Positions 46,282 through 55,767 of a stretch of DNA of 64,000 bases are shown one piece after another; position 1 is the stretch's first letter, and every line of letters starts with the position of its first letter. The position numbers and the translations under genes were made by a program. Source of the stretch: Pseudomaricurvus hydrocarbonicus (GTDB lineage: Bacteria > Pseudomonadota > Gammaproteobacteria > Pseudomonadales > Cellvibrionaceae); contig NZ_JAAONZ010000009.1 in NCBI RefSeq assembly GCF_011602365.1, positions 1-64,000 on the forward strand. Direction: 5' to 3'. The notes beneath the pieces were generated by a model. It was not told the origin of the DNA. It worked only from the letters and a program-made list of their open reading frames with translations, and made no database searches.

Positions 46282-47994
46282 CTAGTGTCTTGCAAAAATA
46301 GCCACACCACCGACGTAGGTCTGCTCCACCTCGATATCCTTTATGCTTTCTGGATTAACCAGCGGGCTTCGATTCAGCACCACCAGATCGGCCAGTTTGC
46401 CCACTTCCAAAGAGCCCACTTTATCTTCCTGAAAAATCTGCCAGGCGGCATCGATGGTGACGGCGCGCAGGGCACTCATAGGGTCAATGCGCTGCTCTTC
46501 ACCAATGACCTGACCGCTGCTGGACAGGCGATTGACGGTGGCCCAAACCATCAGCATGGGGTCCATGGGGACCACCGGGGTGTCCAGGTGTACACTGAAT
46601 GTCAGATTGCGTTGCTGGGCCGAATGTGTCGGGCTCATGCGCATGGCGCGCTCGGGGCCCATAAAAATGTCCCGATGGCGATCGCCCCAGTAGTAGGTGT
46701 GGGCAGAAAAGAAGGAGGGGGTAATGCCCAGGCGCTTCATCGCATCCAGCTGGTCGTCGCGGGCCATCTGCGAGTGAATCAGGATCATGCGCGGGTCGTC
46801 TACCGGATGCTTTTTCTGGGCCTGGTCGAAGGCGTAGATGATGTCGTCAATGGAGGCATCGCCATTGCCATGAATGGCCAGCTGGTAGCCAGCGCTGTGA
46901 AAACGCTCCACCCAATCGGTGAGTTTTTCCCGGCTCAGGTTGGGGTAGCCGCGGTACTCTTCATTGCCGCGGAAGGGTTCGTGATAGGGGTGACTCAAGT
47001 AACCGGTGAAGCCCTGGATACTACCGTCGTCGACGATTTTGATGGTGCGAGCGTGAACACGATCGCTGTTGTAGTCATCGAGATTCAGCTCGCCGGAGAG
47101 AATCTGTTCGCCCAACTTGTCGTAGAAGGGCCACAGCTCCAACCGGAAGGGAATCAACCCCAGTTGGCTGGCGCCATATATGCCTTTCAGCATCATGCCA
47201 TCGACGCCGCCGCTCTGGGCGGTGGTGACCCCCTTGCTGGCGTAATCGTCTACCGCCGTGGTCAGCAGCTCGTAGAATTCCATGGCCGAGATGTCCAGGG
47301 TCCTGAAGGCCAGGGCTTGGGCTGCGGTTTCCTCTAACAGACCGGTCAGTTCACCGCTGTCATCTTTCACAATCACGCCGCCGTCCGGGTTGGGTGTGTC
47401 GCGGTTGTAGCCCGACATTTCGAGGGCCAGGCTGTTACCCACACCCATATGACCAGAGACGTGGGTGATATAAATCGGGTGCTCGGTAGAAACCGCGTCC
47501 AGTTCCTGGCGGGTAGGGTGGCGGTGTTCGGCCAACAGGGTATCGTCGTAGCCAAAGCCGGTGACCCACTGGCCGGCTTCTTTTCTGGCCAGACGTTGGC
47601 GCAAGCGATCCTGCAGCTCGGGGATGGTGGTGATGTTACCGACCGGTGGGCTGCTGAGATCGGCGCTGATGACGGTGACACCAGAGCCTGGGAAATGTCC
47701 GTGGGCATCGATGATACCGGGCATCAGGGTCTTGCCCTCAAGGTCATGCACCAGAGTATCCTTGTTGATAAACGCTTTGATGTCTTCATTGCTGCCGACA
47801 GCAACAATTTTATTGTCGGCCACGGCGATGGCCTGCGAGATGGTATTGTCTGCATTCATGGTTAATACCTGACCGTTCAGAAACACCTGGCTGGATGGTG
47901 GAGACGGCGGACGACTGAGTAAATACAGGCTAAGGGCCGCGGCAGCTACCAGTATGAGGGCAGTAGCGAACAGATATTTCAGGGTTTTTATCAT
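46282..47994 (-). CDS. Membrane-anchored amidohydrolase (YtcJ-like, amidohydrolase 3 family)
   Basis: Starting at the ATG at 47994 the protein has 570 residues. An N-terminal hydrophobic segment (YLFATALILVAAAALSLYLL) anchors or exports it to the periplasm. The metal-dependent hydrolase domain shows VFLNGQVLTMNADN, MPGIIDAHGHFPGSG (His-x-His), THVSGHMGVGNSLAL, LAIHGNGDASID, LIHSQMARDDQLDAM, and the C-terminal GSLEVGKLADLVVLNRSP. The family hydrolyses amides or similar bonds, but few members have known substrates. It is on the minus strand behind the TonB receptor of 48267-50561; a terminator lies between them. Confidence 0.9.
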   Translation of the reverse strand: MIKTLKYLFATALILVAAAALSLYLLSRPPSPPSSQVFLNGQVLTMNADNTISQAIAVADNKIVAVGSNEDIKAFINKDTLVHDLEGKTLMPGIIDAHGHFPGSGVTVISADLSSPPVGNITTIPELQDRLRQRLARKEAGQWVTGFGYDDTLLAEHRHPTRQELDAVSTEHPIYITHVSGHMGVGNSLALEMSGYNRDTPNPDGGVIVKDDSGELTGLLEETAAQALAFRTLDISAMEFYELLTTAVDDYASKGVTTAQSGGVDGMMLKGIYGASQLGLIPFRLELWPFYDKLGEQILSGELNLDDYNSDRVHARTIKIVDDGSIQGFTGYLSHPYHEPFRGNEEYRGYPNLSREKLTDWVERFHSAGYQLAIHGNGDASIDDIIYAFDQAQKKHPVDDPRMILIHSQMARDDQLDAMKRLGITPSFFSAHTYYWGDRHRDIFMGPERAMRMSPTHSAQQRNLTFSVHLDTPVVPMDPMLMVWATVNRLSSSGQVIGEEQRIDPMSALRAVTIDAAWQIFQEDKVGSLEVGKLADLVVLNRSPLVNPESIKDIEVEQTYVGGVAIFARH

Positions 47995-48116
47995 CACAGT
48001 TCCTTATGGTTCAGAAAAGACATCGAAGAATAATTCAGCAAAGGCTTTAAAAAGACTTTCACATTTTCTATCTTATAGTGCGCTGTGGCTATGAATACTG
48101 CCAGATGGGGGTGACC

Positions 48117-48129
48117 GAGCAGACCAGTT
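48117..48129. promoter_or_regulatory. Shared GAGCAGACCAGT element upstream of amidohydrolase
   Basis: GAGCAGACCAGTT lies about 120 bp before the amidohydrolase start. The same 12 bases recur at 50718-50729 upstream of the TonB receptor gene transcribed the same way. A common regulator is inferred. Confidence 0.35.
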
Positions 48130-48188
48130 AAAAAGCCACCAATAGCCGGCGTGAAAGAAGCGATTACAGAAAGGGGATGCCCAAAACC

Positions 48189-48214
48189 AAAAAAGGCCTT
48201 TCAAAGGAAAGGCC
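48189..48214 (-). terminator. Rho-independent terminator of the TonB receptor
   Basis: On the minus strand GGCCTTTC, loop CTTT, GAAAGGCC, then T6; perfect 8-bp stem at 48195-48202/48207-48214, about 50 bp after the receptor stop. Confidence 0.92.
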
Positions 48215-48266
48215 AAAGATTCTCCCAAAGGGAGTGTAGAACGAGAGTTCTTTTATGCTTACTGCA

Positions 48267-50561
48267 TTAGAAGTTTGACCAGGTAACCGTCACCCCGTAA
48301 GTGCGTGGCATGGCCGGGACATGAATAAAGCCAAAGGGTGGTGCCTGATAATTATGACCGTAATATTCCTCGCCCATGAGGTTGTTGACCCAGCCAGCAA
48401 CTTCCCACGTTTCATCCGCAGAGGTGTAAGCCAAACGGGTATTGAACACCCGATACTCTGGAATGGCCGCCAACTCATAATTGGCGGTATCCTGGAAGGC
48501 TTTTTCCTTATGAATGTATTCCAGTCGGGCATCCATAAAACCACCAAAGGGCAGTTCTTTTTCGTAAGACGTTACCAGAGTGTAAGCATTGCGGGGCGCG
48601 TTGCGCAGTGCATTTCCTTCATCCTGCTTCAGGTTGCCTTCCAGTTCAATATACTCTGTATCGAGGAAGGCGTAGGTACCGGCCACTTGCAGGTTCTCAG
48701 TTAACGCAAAGGTGGCTTCCAGTTCGATCCCTTCAGAGAGAGCTTTACCGGCGTTTTTGGTCACCAGCGGAGGAAAAGCGCAGCCACCACAATCAAATTG
48801 CTGCAGGACTTGCAGATCTTCGTAATCAGTTCTGAAAATTGCACCGTTCAAACGCAGGCGGTTGTCCATCAGCATGGATTTGAAGCCCAGTTCCATGTTC
48901 AGAGCGTTTTCTTCGTTGAAGGCTTCATCCAGCGGTGATCCCAGGGCGGATGCGTAGTTAAAACCACCACTTTTGAAGCCGGTAGCGGCGCTGGCATAGA
49001 CCATTGTGTTGTCACCCAGGCTGTAGTTTGCCACCACTTTGTACGTGGGAGCGCGCCAGGTTTTCTTCTGGTTTCCCGTGGTTAAATCGCTGGAAATTGG
49101 GGGGGCGGCGGGGTTATCCAGGGCAATCATGGTGCCGATGTTGGTGTAGTCTTTCGATTCCTCCGTGTAACGCAGGCCCAGGGTCAGATCCAGTTTTTCC
49201 GTAACCGAATAGGTGGCCTGGCCAAAGATGGCCACACTGTCGGTGTCGTTGTACTGATCCGCCAGGTCGTTGGCGGGGTTGTAGGCCAGCGCTTGATCAC
49301 CAACCACGTTAGCCAAAAAGGCGGGGGCATCAATCAGGGTACCTTCGCCGCGGTGGACGCTTTCCTGGTTGTAATAAACGCCGGCCTGCCAGACCAGGTT
49401 GTCGGTATCGCCACTTAAGCGAAATTCCTGACTCATCAAGCGCGAGTTTTCATCGGCGTAAGAGATAAACCCCAAACCGGCAAAGGGGCCGAGCGATGCG
49501 GTGGACATGGGGCCATAGGTTTTGAAAATGTCGGAGCCAATGCCCCCCATGCCCACATTGTAAAACGCTGACTTGGATTCCTGATAGGCCGTCAGGGAGG
49601 TCAGTGTTGCCCAGGACAGATCCCAGTCCAGTTGCAATGAGGCACCCTGCGAATCCATCTCCGTGGAGCCTGCATCGCTGGCATAGTTTTCGTAGAAGTC
49701 GGCGTACGGCAAGCCGTCGGCGTGGGCCGCAGCCAGAGTAGCCCCAATAATGGCAAAACCGGCTTCGATTTCTTCAGCGGCGACCGATGCCGCGCCAGAG
49801 CGGCGGTCGGTTCCATAGTTCAAGGTCAGCAGTGCTTCCAGGGAGTCGGTAGGCGTCCACAGCAGTTGACCGCGCAGGCTGGTACTGTCCAAATCGCCCT
49901 GCTCAACACTGGAATCGACCACGCTCTCTACGTAGCCGTCGCGCTGCTTGTCGTTAACGCTGATTTTACCGGCCAGAGTATCGGTCAGGCCGCCGGCAAC
50001 CATCCCTCGATAGTTTTTCAAGCCGTAGTTACCCGCTTTCATTTCCAAACCGGCTTCAAATTCATTCGAGGGTCTTTTGGTGGTGATGTTGATGGCACCG
50101 GCAATGGCATTTTTACCCCAAAGCGTACCCTGTGGTCCGCGCAAAACTTCAATGCTTTGAATGTCATACAGTTCAGTGGCGCTGCCAGCACTGCGGTTAA
50201 CGTAAACACCGTCAATGAACATGGCCACGGACTGCTCGCCGCTGGCGGCACCATCACCGTTGGAGCCAATGCCGCGGATGTAAAGTTGGGGCTGGGTGGG
50301 ATTGAATTCACCCATGCTGAAGCCTGGCGTGCGAGCTGCAATACCGTCAACGCCGCTGATGCCCGCTTTTTTGATCATGTCTGCGCTCATGGCCGTGACT
50401 GCAATGGGCACATCCTGCATGTCCTGAGCGCGCTTCTGTGCGGTGACGACAACTTCTTCCAGTGCCATGCCTTTGCCTTCGGCAAAAGATTGAACCGGCA
50501 CTGCGACAGATGCCAGAACGATGGCCGTAGCCAGTGGGTTGGTATTCAGTCTCTTTTTCAT
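48267..50561 (-). CDS. TonB-dependent receptor
   Basis: The 764-residue protein has a basic start and signal peptide (ATAIVLASVAVPVQSFAEG), then LEEVVVTAQKRAQDMQDVPI. The plug has IRGIGSNGDGAASGE and IEVLRGPQGTLWGKNAIAG. The beta-barrel ends RTYGVTVTWSNF. A short Cys pair (FDCGGCAFPP) lies in a late extracellular loop. It opens a minus-strand unit with the amidohydrolase behind it, though a terminator separates them. It is divergent from the RND efflux genes over 593 bp. Substrate is unknown; the nearby catabolic enzymes suggest an organic compound rather than a siderophore. Confidence 0.95.
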   Translation of the reverse strand: MKKRLNTNPLATAIVLASVAVPVQSFAEGKGMALEEVVVTAQKRAQDMQDVPIAVTAMSADMIKKAGISGVDGIAARTPGFSMGEFNPTQPQLYIRGIGSNGDGAASGEQSVAMFIDGVYVNRSAGSATELYDIQSIEVLRGPQGTLWGKNAIAGAINITTKRPSNEFEAGLEMKAGNYGLKNYRGMVAGGLTDTLAGKISVNDKQRDGYVESVVDSSVEQGDLDSTSLRGQLLWTPTDSLEALLTLNYGTDRRSGAASVAAEEIEAGFAIIGATLAAAHADGLPYADFYENYASDAGSTEMDSQGASLQLDWDLSWATLTSLTAYQESKSAFYNVGMGGIGSDIFKTYGPMSTASLGPFAGLGFISYADENSRLMSQEFRLSGDTDNLVWQAGVYYNQESVHRGEGTLIDAPAFLANVVGDQALAYNPANDLADQYNDTDSVAIFGQATYSVTEKLDLTLGLRYTEESKDYTNIGTMIALDNPAAPPISSDLTTGNQKKTWRAPTYKVVANYSLGDNTMVYASAATGFKSGGFNYASALGSPLDEAFNEENALNMELGFKSMLMDNRLRLNGAIFRTDYEDLQVLQQFDCGGCAFPPLVTKNAGKALSEGIELEATFALTENLQVAGTYAFLDTEYIELEGNLKQDEGNALRNAPRNAYTLVTSYEKELPFGGFMDARLEYIHKEKAFQDTANYELAAIPEYRVFNTRLAYTSADETWEVAGWVNNLMGEEYYGHNYQAPPFGFIHVPAMPRTYGVTVTWSNF

Positions 50562-51154
50562 GGTGGCGACCCTTGCTGTTGTTTAAAGATGTTTAAAACA
50601 TGTCTCTGAGCTTGGGTACCGATCTCTTTGGATCGCTATAACTAAGGTGTTTCTTTTTCTGTTGTGCCTAAACTATTGGATTTTTCCAGTTAATCCAAAG
50701 ACCAGTTTTAACCCTCTGAGCAGACCAGTGAACGGGCGCACCATAATGGTCTGGTTGTGGTGCAAAAGCTGGTCTCCCTGCCTCATTTTGAGGCTTTTTT
50801 TTGAGGGGGCTAGATTAATGGGTTGATGCGTGTTTAACGTTTGTCTTGGTTTAGGCGGCAGGCGCTAATAAAACCCGCAGTAGAAAGAGTTTCTTAAAAA
50901 TGAATTTTGAAAAATGATTTCCCGCGTGTACTATCGCCCCCTGTTTTCGTCAGGGCTGACCCGTGTTTATTTTCATAGTCGGTGCGCCAGATGAAAAGAC
51001 CCGCCTTATTTCAGACAAGCTTGACTTCATAAAGATAATGGTTGAGATCATCGTCTTTAACATTGCTCGACACAGCCTAAAGCTGGAGTGATTCATTTGG
51101 GTAATCTGGACGTTTCTTAGCATGTTGTTTTTATATATAAATTGATTTGGTGTA
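50562..51154. other. Divergent regulatory region, TonB receptor / RND operon
   Basis: The 593-bp region is gene-free. Three related short sites are visible: AGACCAGTTTT at 50699, AGACCAGTGAAC within GAGCAGACCAGT at 50718-50729, and the inverted TGGTCTGGTT at 50747. No sRNA or riboswitch is recognisable. Confidence 0.5.
50699..50756. promoter_or_regulatory. Cluster of AGACCAGT-like sites
   Basis: Two direct AGACCAGT copies (50699 and 50722) and one inverted AACCAGACCA (on the minus strand, at 50747-50756) sit 140-195 bp before the TonB receptor start. Direct plus inverted copies about 24 bp apart suggest cooperative binding by a dimeric regulator. Confidence 0.4.
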
Positions 51155-52498
51155 ATGACTGTATGGTCGCTGGGGGTTATTGTGAAGCGGGTTAATGATT
51201 ATTTAAAATCGTCAAACAAGGTGGTCCTAAGTAAAAAGGTCGCACCTGTTCTGGTGTTAATGGCATCGAGTATGTTGGCTTTTGGTTTGATGGCAACCGG
51301 GCCTGAATTGGAAGTCAAACCCGTCAAAAAAATTCTTCCCGTGGTGAGGATTAAAACCGTAGAGCCTAGTCGAGAAACGCTTCTGGTCTACTCTGAAGGC
51401 GTTTTATCCCCCAGTGCTGAATCAACTCTCGTGCCTGAGGTGGATGGTCGCGTTGTTTGGGTGAACCCAAACTTCAAGGCGGGTGGATATTTTTCGGAAG
51501 GGGAAGAATTGTTTCGGATTGATGGCCTCGATTACCGTTCAGAATATGAAAATGCCAGGGCTAGACTGGATAAAGCGCTGGTGGAATTTGAATTTTCTGA
51601 ATCCGAATTTAATCGCAGCAAGGTGCTGAACAAAAAAAACCTGATCAGCGCATCCAGTTTTGATGACATTTTTCGGCGCTTTCACATGTCTTCCGCAGAA
51701 GCCAAATTAGCTCGTTTGACGCTCGAACAGGCAGAGCGCAACTTAAGTCGAACTATCATTAAAGCGCCATACTCGGGCAGGGTTCGCAGTGAGAAAGTGG
51801 AATTTGGTCAATTTGTACGTCGTGGCGATATGGTTGCTGAAATCTATGCTGACCAGGTGATAAAAGTTCGGCTTCCGGTTCCAAATCGCCAAATGGCATT
51901 TTTGGGCGATCCGGGGGTGGCTGGCGGCTTTACTGAAAGCAAAAGTCTCTCAGACCCAAAAAGTAAGCAGGCTAAAGGTTTGCCGGTGGTCAATTTTTCA
52001 GTGGAGTACGCAGGACGCCTTTATCAATGGCAGGGGCGGTTGGTGCGCCATGAGGCCGAACTGGATGAACAGTCAAGAATGATTTACGGCATTGCTGAAA
52101 TGACTCGCAATGAGTTGCCCGCTAACCTGCCGATGGGGTTGTTCGTCAAGGCAGAAATTGAGGGGCGTTCAATGGAAAACCTGGTGCGTTTACATCGTGG
52201 TGCGATTCGCCACGGCTCAGAGGTGGTCGTGGTGGATAAAAATAGCCGCCTCAGAGTTCGCCCCGTTACCGTGCTCCGTCATCAGGGAGATGAGTCCATA
52301 ATATCTTCAGGCTTGAATAAAGGCGATAAGGTTTGTGTGTCCCCGGTGACGATAGTCGTGGAGGGGATGCAAGTGGAAACATTGGACGATGGTGAGAACC
52401 CCTTGGAAATGGTGTCAGACGTTATTTCTGAACGGGAAGCTTCTGAACCCAGAATGTCTGAACGGAAGGTTTCTGTGGCCAGCGAGGATCTGATGTGA
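51155..52498 (+). CDS. RND efflux periplasmic adaptor (membrane fusion protein)
   Basis: The 447-residue protein has an N-terminal transmembrane or signal-anchor segment (VLVLMASSMLAFGLMA, about 30-50), then a lipoyl/barrel-sandwich domain (VVRIKTVEPSRETLLVYSEG, PEVDGRVVWVNPNFKAGGYF). A coiled-coil hairpin follows (DKALVEFEFSESEFNRSKVL to LARLTLEQAERNLSRT), then KAPYSGRVRSEKVEFGQFV and a beta-barrel. The C-terminal tail is Glu/Ser-rich and variable. It links the RND pump to an outer-membrane channel. It starts at ATG 51155; an alternative GTG at 51182 is close. It overlaps the pump gene by 4 bp (GTGA). Confidence 0.92.
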   Translation: MTVWSLGVIVKRVNDYLKSSNKVVLSKKVAPVLVLMASSMLAFGLMATGPELEVKPVKKILPVVRIKTVEPSRETLLVYSEGVLSPSAESTLVPEVDGRVVWVNPNFKAGGYFSEGEELFRIDGLDYRSEYENARARLDKALVEFEFSESEFNRSKVLNKKNLISASSFDDIFRRFHMSSAEAKLARLTLEQAERNLSRTIIKAPYSGRVRSEKVEFGQFVRRGDMVAEIYADQVIKVRLPVPNRQMAFLGDPGVAGGFTESKSLSDPKSKQAKGLPVVNFSVEYAGRLYQWQGRLVRHEAELDEQSRMIYGIAEMTRNELPANLPMGLFVKAEIEGRSMENLVRLHRGAIRHGSEVVVVDKNSRLRVRPVTVLRHQGDESIISSGLNKGDKVCVSPVTIVVEGMQVETLDDGENPLEMVSDVISEREASEPRMSERKVSVASEDLM

Positions 52499-55400
52499 GT
52501 GGGATAATCGCCTGGTTTGTCGATAATCGAGTGGCTGCCAACCTGTTGATGTGGGTTATGGTTGCCGGTGGTCTGTTGGTGGCTCCCATGTTGCACCGGG
52601 AAGAGTTTCCCAATATGGATATGGACATCATCAACGTTGAAGTGATTTATCCGATGGCAAGCGCCGAAGAAGTCGAGAAGAGTATTTGCATTAAGTTAGA
52701 GGAAGCGGTATCGGGGACTGAGGGTGTAAAAAAAATACGCACAACCGCCGCTCAGGGACAGTGTACGCTCAGTGCAGAATTACTGACGGGTGCAGATAAA
52801 TCGCAGGTGTTACGCGATTTTAAAAACGATATTGATAAGCTGGATAGTCTCCCGGAGGACGCAGAGCTGCCCGTAGTATCAGAGCATAAAATGGTCATGG
52901 CTGTTTTGCAGGTTGTCATATCGGGTGATACCGATGAGCATTCCATGAAAGCCATTGGTGACCAAATTAAAGACGATATATCGGATTTATCGGAAGTCAG
53001 TCAGGTCAGTTTGATCTATCAAAATCCTGAAGAAATCTCTTTGGAGATCTCGGAAATCAATTTGCGTCGACATGGGCTGACGTTACATCAGGTGGCAGAG
53101 AGTATTCGGGAAAATTCTATAAATTTGCCCGGTGGGATGGTGAAAACTCACGACGGGCATGTGCTTTTAAAAACACAAGCGCAGGCGTATTGGGAAAATG
53201 ACTTTGCTGACCTTGTGATTCTGGCAAAAAGGGATGGTACTCAGGTTCGTCTCGGGGATATTGCTCATATTGTTGATGGCTTTGAAGACAGGGAGGTGGC
53301 CGCTCGTTTTGATGGTGCTCGGGCGATGATTGTCGATGTTCGACGGATCGGAAAAGAAGACATTATTGATGTTTCTGACGCAGTTAAGCGGTATCTGGAT
53401 GAGGCACAAAGTTGGTTGCCGGAAGGAATAGACATCACCGTGTGGCAAGATGAGTCAGAAGATTTACGAGGCCGCATGCAAGCGCTGAGTGACAATGCCA
53501 TAAGCGGTATGATGCTGGTCTTTATTGTCTTGATTCTGTTTATGCGGTTGAATTTGGCCGTGTGGGTCTGTGCGGGTATACCCATTGCGTTATTGGGCGC
53601 CCTGTTGATGTTTCCCGTTTTCGATATCTCCATTTCCACTGTGTCGACGCTGGCAATTATTCTGGTCTTGGGGATTGTGGTGGATGATGCCGTGGTAGTG
53701 GGCGAAAGGGTGTACGCCTATCAGCAACTGGGAGCTTCACCAAGAGATGCCGCCATTGCGGGTACACAAGAAGTCTCGATACCAGTGATCTTTGGTGTGC
53801 TAACCACCATCGTTACCTTTATTCCGATGCTGAGTGTTACTGGCCCCTTGGGGGGCATGATCGCTCCCATTGGACTGGTGGCCATACTGGCGTTGATTTT
53901 CTCTTTGATTGAGTCTCAGTTGGTGCTCCCGTCGCATTTGGCGAGCCACCCCGCTAACAAAGACAGCCGCTTTGCCTGGGTGAATAAATGCCAGACAAAA
54001 ATTGATCAGTTGATTGCCGCTAATTTGATGAAATTCGTGGAGCAGCGGTATAAACCTTTTCTGCAGAATGTCATTGCCTGGCGTTATACCACCTTGAGCG
54101 CAGCTGTCGGCATCGGCATTGTGACAGTCGGCATGTTGGCGGGCGGGCACATTTCAGCTCAATTTTTTCCGCCTATGCCCGGTGAGCGTTTGTATGCCTC
54201 GGTGACCTTGCCGCAAGGCATTGCGGTGGAAGAAACCCAAAAAGCGATTGATCAACTGGAGGTTGCGGCTCAACAATTGACCCAAGAGTTGGATGCAGCA
54301 CGCGGGGAGGGTGAGCCGGAGTCCCGGGTTAAACACATTCTGGTGTCGATGGGGCAGGAAGTCGGTAAGGGCAGTACTTCTCAAGCTAAATGGGTGGGTG
54401 GTCACTACATCGATATGGCTATTGAGTTGAACCTGCCGGAGGATTATGCCGGAGTCTCGCCTTCTGAATTTGCCAGCCGCTGGCGTGAGCTGACCGGGGC
54501 AATCCCAAATGCCGTCAAGCAGACCTTTGATGCCAACGCTCTGGAAGCCGGCAACGCCATTGAAGTTCAGGTTCGGGGCAAAGATCTTGAGCATATGAAA
54601 GCGGCTGCAGCCGAAATAAAAGAGTATCTCTACGCCACGGCGGGTGTCTTCGATATTTACGACAGCTTTGAGGGCGGTAAACAGGAAGTGTCTTTGGCGC
54701 TGTTACCCCAGGCCAGAAATTTAGGCTTAACCACCCGGGATCTGGCTCGACAGGTGCGCCAGGCGTTTTACGGGGAAGAGGTTCAGCGCATTCAACGGGG
54801 CGAGGATGAGATCAAAGTTTTCGTGCGTTACCCGGAAGCTGAACGTCGCAGCCTGGGGAATCTTGAGCAGATGCGCATTCGTACCAGTGACGGAGTGGAG
54901 GTGCCGTTCAGCAGCGTGGCACAGGTGGTTTCCCAGCGAGGCATCTCCAGGATTAATCGCGTGGATGGCCGGCGGGTCGTATCGGTGGTTGCGGATGTCG
55001 ATCGCTCCCAGGTGACACCGGATTACGTTTTAACCGCCCTGACGAGTTCGTTATTTCCGGAGTTGGAGCGCCGCTGGCCGGGCATCGACATCAGTTTGGC
55101 TGGTGAGGCTGAAAGTCAGGGCGACGCGTTTGCCAGCCTGGGCTTGATGTGTTTGATTTCCTTGTTTGCCGTATACGCTCTGTTGGCCATTCCCCTTAAG
55201 TCTTACCTTCAACCGTTGGTGGTGATGTCGGTGGTACCTTTTGGTGTGGTGGGAGCAATTTGGGGTCACGTGCTGATGGGAGAAGCCTTTGTTTTCTTTT
55301 CCATCATTGGCGTAGTGGCATTAGCCGGTGTGGTGGTGAACGCTTCCCTGGTGTTGGTCGATAAGGCCAACCGGTTACGTAAGGAGGGGATGGCTTTGGA

Positions 55401-55686
55401 GGAAGCCTTGGTCGAAGCGGCGTGCGAGCGTTTCAAACCGATTATTCTCACCTCGTCGACAACATTTATAGGTCTGCTACCGCTGATGTCATCCTCTGAG
55501 TGGTCCACTAAAATCTTTGTGCCGATCTCAATTTCCCTGGGGTGCGGGGTTCTGTTCAGTACTTTGATTTCTCTGCTACTGGTACCTGCGCTCTACCGGA
55601 TGCTCGAAGATCGCTTTGTGGTGTCACATTGGTGGGGCTTACAGTTGCAGCGTCTGGCTAATGTCAGGGCTCACGAAAACATCTGA
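52495..55686 (+). CDS. RND-family inner-membrane efflux pump
   Basis: The 1,063-residue permease starts at GTG 52495 within the adaptor's stop codon. It has the typical N-terminus (IIAWFVDNRVAANLLMWV), two large periplasmic loops, and twelve membrane segments. TM4 carries the proton-relay pair in LGIVVDDAVVVGERV. The second half begins near residue 530 (WRYTTLSAAVGIGIVTVG). The REEFPNMDMDIINVEVIYPMASAEEVE region identifies the HAE/AcrB-like subgroup distant from AcrB (MMPL-free type). Together with the adaptor it exports hydrophobic compounds driven by protons. No TolC-like gene or dedicated repressor is adjacent. Confidence 0.95.
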   Translation: MSGIIAWFVDNRVAANLLMWVMVAGGLLVAPMLHREEFPNMDMDIINVEVIYPMASAEEVEKSICIKLEEAVSGTEGVKKIRTTAAQGQCTLSAELLTGADKSQVLRDFKNDIDKLDSLPEDAELPVVSEHKMVMAVLQVVISGDTDEHSMKAIGDQIKDDISDLSEVSQVSLIYQNPEEISLEISEINLRRHGLTLHQVAESIRENSINLPGGMVKTHDGHVLLKTQAQAYWENDFADLVILAKRDGTQVRLGDIAHIVDGFEDREVAARFDGARAMIVDVRRIGKEDIIDVSDAVKRYLDEAQSWLPEGIDITVWQDESEDLRGRMQALSDNAISGMMLVFIVLILFMRLNLAVWVCAGIPIALLGALLMFPVFDISISTVSTLAIILVLGIVVDDAVVVGERVYAYQQLGASPRDAAIAGTQEVSIPVIFGVLTTIVTFIPMLSVTGPLGGMIAPIGLVAILALIFSLIESQLVLPSHLASHPANKDSRFAWVNKCQTKIDQLIAANLMKFVEQRYKPFLQNVIAWRYTTLSAAVGIGIVTVGMLAGGHISAQFFPPMPGERLYASVTLPQGIAVEETQKAIDQLEVAAQQLTQELDAARGEGEPESRVKHILVSMGQEVGKGSTSQAKWVGGHYIDMAIELNLPEDYAGVSPSEFASRWRELTGAIPNAVKQTFDANALEAGNAIEVQVRGKDLEHMKAAAAEIKEYLYATAGVFDIYDSFEGGKQEVSLALLPQARNLGLTTRDLARQVRQAFYGEEVQRIQRGEDEIKVFVRYPEAERRSLGNLEQMRIRTSDGVEVPFSSVAQVVSQRGISRINRVDGRRVVSVVADVDRSQVTPDYVLTALTSSLFPELERRWPGIDISLAGEAESQGDAFASLGLMCLISLFAVYALLAIPLKSYLQPLVVMSVVPFGVVGAIWGHVLMGEAFVFFSIIGVVALAGVVVNASLVLVDKANRLRKEGMALEEALVEAACERFKPIILTSSTTFIGLLPLMSSSEWSTKIFVPISISLGCGVLFSTLISLLLVPALYRMLEDRFVVSHWWGLQLQRLANVRAHENI

Positions 55687-55712
55687 ATTGTCAGGGTTGA
55701 ATTGCGGTCAGG

Positions 55713-55738
55713 GCGCCCATGTGTATGATGCTGGGCGC
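55713..55738. terminator. Hairpin between convergent RND and CobW genes
   Basis: GCGCCCA (55713-55719) pairs with TGGGCGC (55732-55738) around a 12-nt loop in the short space between convergent genes. There is no T-run, so the call rests on position. Confidence 0.35.
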
Positions 55739-55767
55739 TGATGATTGACATACCTGGGTTGCGTGGA

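Noticed and set aside
46285-47337. 350-codon plus-strand frame opposite the YtcJ-like amidohydrolase
   Set aside because: Shadow frame; all conserved motifs are on the minus strand.
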